Source: Bacillota bacterium (GTDB lineage Bacteria > Bacillota > UBA4882 > UBA10575). Taken from it: 5,192 nt of DNA. Both the position numbers and the translations under genes were made by a program. The notes beneath the pieces are model-generated. The model made no database searches. It worked only from the letters and a program-made list of their open reading frames with translations, and was not told the origin of the DNA. The DNA lies in NCBI GenBank assembly GCA_003511465.1, contig DOID01000118.1, positions 1 through 5,192 on the forward strand, given 5' to 3'. Shown here piece by piece: positions 1 to 5,192 of the stretch (position 1 is its first letter; every line of letters starts with the position of its first letter).

Positions 1-1175
1 TACAAGCTTTCCGAGACCAAGACTTCCTCCAGGGAAAGAGTGTCTTTGATCCACACAATACGGGCTTCTGCTGGTGAAATGGGGCCAATCGTAGTCAAAC
101 AGGACTCCAATGCTTTGCGGTCAGAATCAAAATAGATGGGAAGCATGGCATTCTCGGGGCCGGAGGCAGTCAATGCATTCATGTACATCGCCTCAAGGTC
201 CAGTTTCTTGATTAATCTTTCAGTAGTGAAATCAGCCATCCCGATTCCCAACCCGTTGCCGCTCGTATTTTTTGTTAAATCGCGCACGAAGATCCGTTTA
301 ATCTTTTGCGTTGAATACCAGCGATCCATGATATCCCGATTGCGACCGATAATATTATAATCCATCCCCGCACCGCTAATATCTTTACCGATCTGATCAA
401 CAATCAAGACATCAAGCTCGGAAAAGGGGAGTTTCGGCAAATATTCCTTGGCTATATCCAAAAGCCCGCGTTCTTCTTCAATAATCTTATCTGGCTCAAT
501 GGCGCGGAGAATTGAGGTTTGATCAAAGCCATCTTCGATAATGGCCAAGCCGCCCAAGACCGGCATTTTCTCTAAAACTACGGTAGCTACTGCCTCGATT
601 ACCTCAGAAAAACCATATTTCAAGGCCTGCATATGATAGTAATCCGCACCCTTTTGTTTTCCCAATCCGATCGTCATCATCTTACAAAGACCACTTTCTA
701 AGTGACCCTTAAACTTAGTGTGTGGCTTTATTCTGTTTACCACAAAGATGTGATCCGCCCTGCAGGCGTAACTGTCGACATAAACGATTAACCCCTCTTT
801 GGTTTTTCCGATCTCTTCAACCTCCATCGAGGATAAAACGGAAGCTCCCATCAATTCTTCAGTGATCCCGTAATGCTCTAGCATTTCGATCTGCCCTTCC
901 GCCACAGCTCCGCCATGGCTGCCCATGGCCGGAAAGATAAACGGTTCCGCTCCTAAAGTCTTGAAAAAACTTACAATCTCCTTGGTGATCAGGCTGATGT
1001 TCCTAATCCCTCTGCTCCCTCCGGTGATCCCCACCCGGTCGCCAGGTTTAATCTTCGCAGCAAGATTAAGTGTAGCTAATTCCTTTCTGGTCTCCGCAGC
1101 CGGATCAGCAAGTGGTCGATCAACCAAGCTCTGGTGGATCATTCCCATCGGCGGAAATTTAACTCTGTCGGCCAT
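1..1175 (-). CDS. LarA-superfamily nickel-pincer-dependent racemase/epimerase (DUF2088 type), 3' end cut by window edge
   Basis: An open frame of 391 residues runs from an ATG at 1175 to the left edge without a stop, so the C-terminus is missing; LarA is about 420-430 residues. The protein starts MADRVKFPPMGMIHQ. Motifs of the LarA N-terminal domain family are clear: GGSRGI (52-57), GSHGG (85-89), NRIKPHTKFKGH (147-158), ESGLCKMMTIGLGK (160-173) and YYH (179-181). In L. plantarum lactate racemase the active-site residues are His108, His174, Lys184 (covalent link to the pincer nucleotide) and His200 (Ni ligand). Here His87, His152, Lys165 and His181 fit by motif, and the Lys-to-His interval is the same (16). 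The family isomerises 2-hydroxy acids in the cytoplasm using a cofactor made by LarB/LarC/LarE, none of which is in this window. The substrate is unknown; lactate, malate or another hydroxy acid is possible. The neighbouring TTT transporter suggests it acts on the imported acid. The superfamily assignment is firm and the reaction is inferred. Confidence 0.85.
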   Translation of the reverse strand, partial: MADRVKFPPMGMIHQSLVDRPLADPAAETRKELATLNLAAKIKPGDRVGITGGSRGIRNISLITKEIVSFFKTLGAEPFIFPAMGSHGGAVAEGQIEMLEHYGITEELMGASVLSSMEVEEIGKTKEGLIVYVDSYACRADHIFVVNRIKPHTKFKGHLESGLCKMMTIGLGKQKGADYYHMQALKYGFSEVIEAVATVVLEKMPVLGGLAIIEDGFDQTSILRAIEPDKIIEEERGLLDIAKEYLPKLPFSELDVLIVDQIGKDISGAGMDYNIIGRNRDIMDRWYSTQKIKRIFVRDLTKNTSGNGLGIGMADFTTERLIKKLDLEAMYMNALTASGPENAMLPIYFDSDRKALESCLTTIGPISPAEARIVWIKDTLSLEEVLVSESL

Positions 1176-1186
1176 TGTAACAATTT

Positions 1187-1193
1187 CTCCTTT
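1187..1193 (-). promoter_or_regulatory. Ribosome binding site of the racemase gene
   Basis: The minus strand reads AAAGGAG, with 11 bases between GGAG and the ATG at 1175. It supports that ATG as the start; the next in-frame ATG (codon 10) has no comparable site. Confidence 0.7.
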
Positions 1194-1205
1194 TTGTAAT
1201 AAATA

Positions 1206-1211
1206 ATTATA
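1206..1211 (-). promoter_or_regulatory. Possible -10 box (TATAAT) before the racemase gene
   Basis: An exact TATAAT on the minus strand lies about 30 bases upstream of the racemase ATG, which would give a short leader of roughly 24 bases carrying the ribosome binding site. The hexamer 17 bp further upstream (AAAAAG) is a poor -35, so a chance match in this AT-rich gap, or dependence on an activator, remains possible. The box overlaps a small inverted repeat, ATATT-6 nt-AATAT (1209-1224). Confidence 0.35.
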
Positions 1212-1266
1212 TTCCGACTAATATTTTGCTTTTTTAGTTCTGCGAAGTAATACTTTGAACCATGGA

Positions 1267-1292
1267 TAAAAAAGCTCAGTTGAGATCAGCTG
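1267..1292 (-). terminator. Weak stem-loop with T-run between tctA and the racemase gene
   Basis: On the minus strand an AGCT arm (1288-1291) pairs with a second AGCT (1273-1276). The stem continues through a G-G mismatch to one more A-T pair, and a run of six T follows (1268-1273, sharing its first base with the 3' arm). The stem is short, so this could be a leaky terminator that lowers, but does not stop, read-through from tctA, or it could be chance. It lies about 45 bases after the tctA stop, where a terminator would be expected. Confidence 0.3.
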
Positions 1293-1336
1293 TTGCCTAA
1301 AGAAAACAACTCCATAGATTAATCCGTGTTAGTAAA

Positions 1337-2851
1337 CTAGATACTCGCCTCTACTTCATCGGTTTTCTGACCTTTCTTAAAGGACTTAACCGCCACCGTT
1401 AAGGCGATAACCAAAGACAATCCAATAAACAAGACGGAGATCGGACGTACAAAGAATATGCTCCAGTCACCGGCACTGAGAATGAGGGACCGACGAATCT
1501 CGCTCTCCAGCATTGGTCCCAGTACCAGGCCTAAAACGGTTGGGGCCATCGGGAATCCGCCTCGTAACATTATGTAGCCCATCAGACCTAGCAGTACGGT
1601 GATCCACACATCAAACAAGCTGTTACGCAGGGCATAAGACCCAACAACGGATAAAATCACCAGCATTGGAGCTAAGTAATAATTGGGTATTTTCAAAACA
1701 CGGACGAAGAATTTAATCCCGACCAGCTGGATGAGGTACATAAAGACATTGGCGACCAAGAGTGTGGTGAAGATCCCCATGATAATATCAGGAGATTTGC
1801 TAAAGAGTTGCGGACCGGGTTGTAGTCCGTGGAGCATCAATCCTCCCAGCAAAACCGCTGTCACACTGTCACCAGGTATGCCCAGCGTCAACAGGGGAAC
1901 CAAAGCTCCGCCGGTTACTCCATTGTTTGCCGCCTCAGAAGCAATTACCCCTTCATGAGTGCCCTTGCCGTATTCCTCCGGGGTTTTGGAAAACCTTTTG
2001 GCTTGGTCATAAGCAAGAAAAGCCGCGATATTACCACCAGTGGCCGGTACCATCCCAATAAAGGTTCCGATCACACTCGAGCGCAGGATATTCAGCTTAG
2101 ACCGCCAGATTTCAAGTAGCGAAGGGATAAAGTCGGACAGATTCAAGCGGGCGGTTTTCATCTCGGTAGATTGTTCTTCGGAGAGACCGCGTAGAATCTG
2201 CGGAAAAGCGTAAAAACCAATCAAGGCCGGCATGATGGCGATCCCACTCATTAGATTAACATTACCAAAGGTAAAGCGGAGGTCGCCCATGATTGGATCC
2301 ACCCCGAACAGAGAGAGCCAGACCCCAATCAAACCGGAAATAATCCCCTTGAGCAATGACTTTCCGGAGACCGATGAGATAATCATCAACCCAAACAAGG
2401 CCAAAGCGGCATATTCGGGCGGACCGAAACTCAAGGCGACCCTGGCTACCTGTGGCGCGACCGTAGCCAGCACCAACCAGCTGATTATCCCACCAAAGAA
2501 GGAAGCGGTTGCCGCCCACCCTAGAGCTTTAGCGGCCCGGCCTTGTTGCGCCATGGGGTACCCATCTATGGTAGTCACCACTGACGAGGGTGTACCGGGA
2601 ATATTCAATAAGACTGCAGCCACCGCACCCCCGGCAATCCCTCCCACGTAGGTTCCTAACATCATGCCTAGGGCATGAACCGTCGGGAAAGCGAAAGTAA
2701 GCGGAACCAGCAAAGCCACGCCCATGGTGGCGGTCAGTCCGGGCAGACTACCGAAGACCAGTCCCATAAATGTACCGACAAAAGTCCATAATAAACAGAT
2801 CGGATCCGTTAACACAGCCATAACCATTGACATAGATGAGGCTACTTCCAT
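1337..2851 (-). CDS. tctA: Tripartite tricarboxylate transporter, large membrane subunit TctA
   Basis: A protein of 504 residues, the usual TctA length, with about ten to twelve hydrophobic segments and a short charged C-terminal tail (KSFKKGQKTDEVEASI). It is the large inner-membrane permease of a TTT system and would move a carboxylate driven by an ion gradient, working with TctB and the TctC binding protein. Family signatures are present: SLPGLTATMG (35-44), NIPGTPSSVVTTIDGYPMA (83-101), GMVPATGGNIAAFLAY (266-281), and the long conserved stretch starting at EGVIASEAANNG (300-311) and running through LGIPGD (323-328) to GG at 336-337. The start was set at the ATG at 2851, which has AGG 8 bases upstream. 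A GTG at 2860 would add three residues (MTK), but the AAGG before it is only 3 bases away. The gene lies 26 bp after tctB in the usual C-B-A order and is almost certainly co-transcribed with it. Substrate specificity cannot be read from this subunit. Confidence 0.96.
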   Translation of the reverse strand: MEVASSMSMVMAVLTDPICLLWTFVGTFMGLVFGSLPGLTATMGVALLVPLTFAFPTVHALGMMLGTYVGGIAGGAVAAVLLNIPGTPSSVVTTIDGYPMAQQGRAAKALGWAATASFFGGIISWLVLATVAPQVARVALSFGPPEYAALALFGLMIISSVSGKSLLKGIISGLIGVWLSLFGVDPIMGDLRFTFGNVNLMSGIAIMPALIGFYAFPQILRGLSEEQSTEMKTARLNLSDFIPSLLEIWRSKLNILRSSVIGTFIGMVPATGGNIAAFLAYDQAKRFSKTPEEYGKGTHEGVIASEAANNGVTGGALVPLLTLGIPGDSVTAVLLGGLMLHGLQPGPQLFSKSPDIIMGIFTTLLVANVFMYLIQLVGIKFFVRVLKIPNYYLAPMLVILSVVGSYALRNSLFDVWITVLLGLMGYIMLRGGFPMAPTVLGLVLGPMLESEIRRSLILSAGDWSIFFVRPISVLFIGLSLVIALTVAVKSFKKGQKTDEVEASI

Positions 2852-2859
2852 TTTTGTCA

Positions 2860-2867
2860 CCTACCTT
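2860..2867 (-). promoter_or_regulatory. Ribosome binding region that decides the tctA start
   Basis: The minus strand reads AAGGTAGG just before the gene. The second AGG is 8 bases from the ATG at 2851, a good spacing. The first AAGG is 3 bases from the alternative GTG at 2860, which is too close. The site is weaker than the GGAGG sites of the regulator and tctC, which may keep membrane-subunit levels low relative to the binding protein. Confidence 0.55.
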
Positions 2868-2877
2868 AATAAATCGC

Positions 2878-3369
2878 TTAGGATAACGGTATCTTGAAAA
2901 CATAAACAAAAAGGGCGTAGATGACTACTGCAAAAAGGGCCGCTAAGACCAATGAACGTGGAATCGACCGTTTTTCCGCAGGAGCCAAAAATAATGAAGC
3001 CCCGGCTACAAAGAGAAAAGCTACTATAATAAAACCAAGATACTGCCATAGAAAAACGAGCAATAAACACATAGCAATTACGATTAGAGTCTGCCGAGGT
3101 ATATAAGGAATGATTCTCCAGATCAGATTAGTGTGGGATTCAACTTCAATTGACACCACTTTCTTTTCTTTTACTTTTTCCCAGATAATCGCTCCCACTA
3201 GACAAGCAGTTAGAATTAAAATCGCCCAAAATATAATGAGAGGAAAAGTCCGGGGGCCGATGCCCCCGGGTAATGTCGCAGAAGAGACATTTTGAGCTTG
3301 GTTTATAAAAAAGATAGCACCAACAGTTAATATACCTATTACCCAGTATTCGGCTGCTCTTGCCTTCAT
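2878..3369 (-). CDS. tctB: Tripartite tricarboxylate transporter, small membrane subunit TctB
   Basis: A protein of 163 residues with four likely membrane segments (about 8-24, 44-63, 93-128 as a long hydrophobic stretch that may be two helices, and 138-158), so four or five crossings in all. TctB is the small, poorly conserved inner-membrane partner of TctA and is required for transport; its exact role is not settled. The family hallmark after the first helix is seen as GGIGPRTFP (35-43), matching the usual GPxxFP pattern, and LGF (111-113) is also typical. The start was set at the ATG at 3369, which has AAAAGGGG 8 bases upstream. A TTG two codons earlier (3375) would lie only 2 bases from that site. 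The gene begins 24 bp after the tctC stop and ends 26 bp before tctA, so all three form one transcript. A strong GC-rich hairpin lies inside the gene, over the GPRTFP codons. Confidence 0.93.
   Translation of the reverse strand: MKARAAEYWVIGILTVGAIFFINQAQNVSSATLPGGIGPRTFPLIIFWAILILTACLVGAIIWEKVKEKKVVSIEVESHTNLIWRIIPYIPRQTLIVIAMCLLLVFLWQYLGFIIVAFLFVAGASLFLAPAEKRSIPRSLVLAALFAVVIYALFVYVFKIPLS
3250..3269 (-). repeat. Perfect 8-bp GC-rich inverted repeat inside tctB
   Basis: The mRNA-sense strand reads CCGGGGGC-ATCG-GCCCCCGG: two perfect 8-bp arms, all G/C, around a 4-base loop. It covers tctB codons 34-40 (PGGIGPR), roughly 100-120 bases into the gene. Such a hairpin should be very stable in an otherwise moderate-GC gene. 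It may be a by-product of the conserved Gly/Pro codons, or it may protect the upstream tctC message or slow ribosomes. The structure is directly visible and its role is unknown. Confidence 0.6.
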
Positions 3370-3377
3370 TGTCAAAA

Positions 3378-3385
3378 CCCCTTTT
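3378..3385 (-). promoter_or_regulatory. Ribosome binding site that decides the tctB start
   Basis: AAAAGGGG on the minus strand ends 8 bases before the ATG at 3369 and 2 bases before the TTG at 3375. The spacing therefore favours the ATG. Confidence 0.6.
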
Positions 3386-3393
3386 GATATTTC

Positions 3394-4365
3394 TTAATAT
3401 ACTTTTTGCGCCACTTCTGCTAGTGCGTTAGTTAAATTCTCAATATATTTATCGAACTCATTCCCGTAGATGGGGTTACAAACAAAACCAGCTTGTTTGG
3501 AAAACTCTTGGAATTCCTCACTGAGCATTGCTCCCCGGAAGATCTCTACCAGTTTATCTTTAACGTCTTTCTTTAAACCCGCCGGAGCTACCAGATAAGA
3601 GATCTGATCAACCGGCCCGTACGGGAAGACATCGTATCCTAACTCCTGGAAAGTAGGGACCTCCGGTAGGGAAGCCAAACGTTCTTTTCGGTAGATACCA
3701 AGAGGCCTGAGTTCTCCTGCTTGAATCTGACTGATTGTTTCCGAGGGTTTCAGGACTAAAGCATCCACGTGTCCGCCCAACACGGCGGCAATGACTCGAG
3801 AACCGCCATTAAACGGAACCTGTCTGATTGAACTGCCAACGCTTTGCGCAGCTAAAACGGCATCAGCATGGTTAACATTTCTACTGGCGGAAGTACCGAT
3901 CGTGATCTTTCCTGGATTAGCTTTCACATCTGCCAAGAATTCATCAAGATTCTTCCATTTTGCGTCCTTGTTGACCGCTAGAAGCATGGGATCCTCCGAG
4001 ACCAGACATAAGTTGGTAAAACGATCGCTGCCCCAAGAGATTTGGTTCTGACCCATCAAGCTCAAAATCGTACTGGAAGCAAGGGCTACGGTGTACCCGT
4101 CCGGTCGAGAAGTAATTAGTTCGGTAAGACCAACGGCGCTACTTCCACCCTCTTTATTAAGAACAATAGTATTGACGCCAAATTCTCTCTTGATAATCGG
4201 TTGGAGTTTCCTGGCCATTATATCGGTAGCTCCCCCTGGCGACCAGGGAATAATGATTGTTATTTCTCTGCGAGGCTCCCAGGCTCCAAAGACTGTTGTC
4301 GAAGCGATTAACACCGCGGCTAAAACCAGAAGCAATACTAATTTGTTTAAACGATTTTTCAACAT
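3394..4365 (-). CDS. tctC: Tripartite tricarboxylate transporter substrate-binding protein TctC (Bug family)
   Basis: A protein of 323 residues, the usual length for the family. It starts with a Sec signal peptide: basic MLKNRLNK, a hydrophobic core at 9-22 and a likely cleavage near VFGA (25-28). There is no cysteine at the cleavage site; the first Cys is at 120, so this is not a lipoprotein. The mature protein has the Bug/TctC fold markers: ITIIIPWSPGGATDIMAR (35-52), in which Asp48 of the GGxxD motif normally helps bind the ligand; GGSSAVG (73-79); PDGYT (88-92); and VPFNGGSRVIAAVLGGHVDA (183-202). Family members bind a carboxylate between two lobes in the periplasm and deliver it to TctA/TctB. 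Known ligands range from citrate and other dicarboxylates to aromatic acids and nicotinate, so the ligand here is open. The ATG at 4365 has a strong AGGAGG 5 bases upstream. The gene precedes tctB by 24 bp. Confidence 0.95.
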   Translation of the reverse strand: MLKNRLNKLVLLLVLAAVLIASTTVFGAWEPRREITIIIPWSPGGATDIMARKLQPIIKREFGVNTIVLNKEGGSSAVGLTELITSRPDGYTVALASSTILSLMGQNQISWGSDRFTNLCLVSEDPMLLAVNKDAKWKNLDEFLADVKANPGKITIGTSASRNVNHADAVLAAQSVGSSIRQVPFNGGSRVIAAVLGGHVDALVLKPSETISQIQAGELRPLGIYRKERLASLPEVPTFQELGYDVFPYGPVDQISYLVAPAGLKKDVKDKLVEIFRGAMLSEEFQEFSKQAGFVCNPIYGNEFDKYIENLTNALAEVAQKVY

Positions 4366-4370
4366 CTTTT

Positions 4371-4376
4371 CCTCCT
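4371..4376 (-). promoter_or_regulatory. Strong ribosome binding site of tctC
   Basis: AGGAGG on the minus strand lies 5 bases from the tctC ATG at 4365. It is the closest match to the consensus among the transporter genes, in line with a binding protein needed in excess over its permease. Confidence 0.75.
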
Positions 4377-4402
4377 ATACTTATGTTTTAAAGACAGCAT
4401 TC

Positions 4403-4420
4403 TCCTGGAACCATCCAGAA
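4403..4420 (-). promoter_or_regulatory. Stem-loop in the tctC leader
   Basis: In the transcript sense TTCTGGA (4414-4420) pairs with TCCAGGA (4403-4409), seven pairs including one G-U, around a TGGT loop. It lies in the 98-bp gap between the regulator and tctC, about 27 bases before the ribosome binding site. It has no T-run after it, so it is not a terminator; a run of seven T (4419-4425) lies on its 5' side and partly enters the stem. It may stabilise the 5' end of a processed tctCBA message. No convincing -35/-10 pair was found in this gap, so the transporter genes are probably read from the regulator's promoter. Confidence 0.35.
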
Positions 4421-4463
4421 AAAAAGACCGATACTTCCTTGAAGTTCAACCTACAACCTGTAA

Positions 4464-5120
4464 TTAACTTTCCTCGGCCAACACCTCCTCTACTGTAGTT
4501 TTAAGGTTTAATATATGAGTATACATCGCATCACGCGATGCCAATGGGTCTTTTTGTTGTAGCGCTTTATAGATCGCCCGCATCTCTTCTTCCGTCGGGA
4601 CCGTTCGATCTGCTAATTTCAAAGTCGCTAGACGAATTCTGTGGATCTCGTCTTTATAACCGTCAATAATCTGATAAATTTCCGTATTTCCACAAAGGCG
4701 CCAAATCATTCTATGTAAGATATTATCAGTCTTAAATATGTACTTCTGATTTTCTCCTGTTTTATTAGTAATACTCTCCAAAAAATCAAACTGCTCATCT
4801 AGGATCCGAATATCTTCATTGGTGATCATTTCCGCGGCTACTTCCGCGGCATACGGTTCTAAAAGCAGTCTCACTTGGCAAATATCTTTCCCTTTCTCCA
4901 GGGAAACCGGTGCAACAATCGTTCCAATCTGTGGCTTAACCAGTACCAATTTGTCCTGTTGCAAACGGCGAATGGCATCCCTCACCGGCGCTCTGCTAAC
5001 ATTGTATTTCTTCGCCATGCCCGCTTCCGAGATCTTTTCCCCTGGTTTGAGTTTTAATCTATTTATGTCAGATCGTAAAGCTTCATAAATATTATCAATG
5101 ATTGTTTTTCGTGCATCCAT
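4464..5120 (-). CDS. GntR-family transcriptional regulator, FadR subfamily with FCD domain
   Basis: A protein of 218 residues, typical for FCD regulators. An N-terminal winged helix-turn-helix spans about 5-70, with LKPGEKISEAGMAKKYNVSR (24-43), APVRDAIRRLQQDKLV (44-59) and the wing KPQIGTIVAP (62-71). A helical FCD ligand domain follows (about 78-212), with VRLLLEPYAAEVAAEM (83-98). The FCD metal/ligand residues are partly kept: Asp132 and His136 (DxxxH) and His202. The His usually found in the E-H-xx-I-xx-A motif is Met180 (EEEMRAIYKAL). FCD proteins usually repress nearby catabolic and transport genes and release DNA when an organic acid binds. It probably controls this operon and itself through the palindrome at 5142-5161. 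The start was set at the ATG at 5120 because GGAGG lies 12 bases upstream. An in-frame ATG at 5144 would add eight residues but lies inside the operator, has no ribosome binding site and is next to the likely transcription start. Confidence 0.94.
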   Translation of the reverse strand: MDARKTIIDNIYEALRSDINRLKLKPGEKISEAGMAKKYNVSRAPVRDAIRRLQQDKLVLVKPQIGTIVAPVSLEKGKDICQVRLLLEPYAAEVAAEMITNEDIRILDEQFDFLESITNKTGENQKYIFKTDNILHRMIWRLCGNTEIYQIIDGYKDEIHRIRLATLKLADRTVPTEEEMRAIYKALQQKDPLASRDAMYTHILNLKTTVEEVLAEES

Positions 5121-5130
5121 TTTTATTTTA

Positions 5131-5137
5131 TTCCTCC
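5131..5137 (-). promoter_or_regulatory. Ribosome binding site that decides the regulator start
   Basis: GGAGGAA on the minus strand lies 10 bases before the ATG at 5120 (12 from the GGAGG core). It is downstream of the alternative ATG at 5144 and so cannot serve that start. Confidence 0.7.
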
Positions 5138-5141
5138 ATTG

Positions 5142-5161
5142 CATACTAGTATACTAGTATG
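5142..5161. promoter_or_regulatory. Perfect 20-bp palindrome, probable operator of the FCD regulator
   Basis: CATACTAGTATACTAGTATG equals its own reverse complement over all 20 bases. It is made of two overlapping copies of the smaller palindrome ATACTAGTAT (5143-5152 and 5151-5160), with AGTATACT at the centre (5148-5155). GntR/FCD regulators commonly bind short AT-rich palindromes next to their own gene. This one covers the -10 box and the region just before the transcription start, so binding would block RNA polymerase. The palindrome is seen directly; binding by this regulator is inferred. Confidence 0.75.
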
Positions 5162-5176
5162 TTGGGTATATTTTAA
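5148..5176 (-). promoter_or_regulatory. Sigma-70-type promoter of the regulator (and probably the operon)
   Basis: The minus strand has TTAAAA (5171-5176; 4 of 6 to the -35 consensus), a 17-bp spacer, and TATACT (5148-5153; 5 of 6 to the -10 consensus). Transcription would begin near 5141, giving a leader of about 20 bases with the GGAGGAA site. The -10 box sits inside the 20-bp palindrome. With no good promoter before tctC, this is the best candidate to drive gntR-tctCBA and perhaps the racemase gene. Confidence 0.6.
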
Positions 5177-5192
5177 CACCATTTTTTAGCTC

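Noticed and set aside
136..1206. Open frames on the plus strand at 136-360 and 925-1206
   Set aside because: They lie opposite the LarA-like gene, resemble no family, and the minus-strand frame has clear conserved motifs across the whole stretch.
1291..1320. Nine-codon minus-strand frame (ATG GAG TTG ... TGA) in the tctA-racemase gap
   Set aside because: It has no ribosome binding site and its length is within chance. A leader peptide cannot be supported.
1683..2651. Plus-strand frames at 1683-1958, 1829-2119 and 2232-2651, and a minus-strand frame at 2262-2519
   Set aside because: All lie within tctA in other frames. They reflect its codon pattern and have no recognisable domain.
2861..3295. 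Frames at 2861-3070 (minus), 2921-3106 and 3110-3295 (plus)
   Set aside because: Shadows of tctB, which has the proper length, membrane segments and position for the transporter.
4419..4445. Possible terminator after the regulator gene: ACTTC-AAG-GAAGT stem with a T7 run
   Set aside because: Seven bases separate the 5-bp stem from the T-run and the stem is weak, so it does not fit an intrinsic terminator.
5121..5144. Upstream ATG at 5144 giving a 226-residue regulator
   Set aside because: This ATG is inside the 20-bp palindrome, next to the expected transcription start, and has no ribosome binding site. The GGAGG lies downstream of it and serves the ATG at 5120.
1..5192. CRISPR arrays, tRNA or rRNA genes, insertion sequences, long direct repeats
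   Set aside because: None was seen on reading both strands. The window is a compact metabolic operon, and no mobile-element or defence gene is present.

Overview
All five genes recognised here lie on the minus strand, so in transcription order the window reads from its right end to its left: a GntR/FCD-family regulator (4464-5120), then tctC, tctB and tctA, the three parts of a tripartite tricarboxylate transporter (TTT) (4365 down to 1337), then a LarA-superfamily nickel-pincer isomerase/racemase (1175 down to the left edge, where its 3' end is cut off). Nearly all of the window is coding. The only gaps over 50 bases are 98 bp before tctC and 161 bp before the racemase. No tRNA, rRNA, CRISPR array or insertion sequence was seen.

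The organism looks like a bacterium of the Bacillota or a close relative. The clues are moderate to low GC, strong purine-rich ribosome binding sites (GGAGG-type) before most genes, and a clostridia-like FCD regulator. The binding protein has an ordinary Sec signal peptide with no lipobox cysteine. That fits a diderm (two-membrane) lineage or a proteobacterial-type arrangement better than a typical monoderm Gram-positive. This taxonomic reading is inference only.

The likely job is regulated uptake and stereochemical conversion of a carboxylic or 2-hydroxy acid. TctC would capture the substrate outside the inner membrane and TctA/TctB would carry it in by ion-coupled transport. The LarA-like enzyme keeps the expected Lys/His active-site pattern and would racemise or epimerise a 2-hydroxy acid with the Ni-pincer nucleotide cofactor. 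The FCD regulator would sense the acid or a product. The actual substrate cannot be read from the sequence.

Regulation is best seen at the right end. A sigma-70-type promoter (-35 TTAAAA, 17-bp spacer, -10 TATACT) has its -10 box inside a perfect 20-bp palindrome, just upstream of the regulator gene. This is a strong candidate for an autoregulatory operator. A weak stem-loop plus T-run and a TATAAT box lie between tctA and the racemase gene, so the racemase may be partly uncoupled from the transporter. Start codons were moved downstream from the longest possible ones for the regulator, tctB and tctA, because of ribosome-binding-site spacing.
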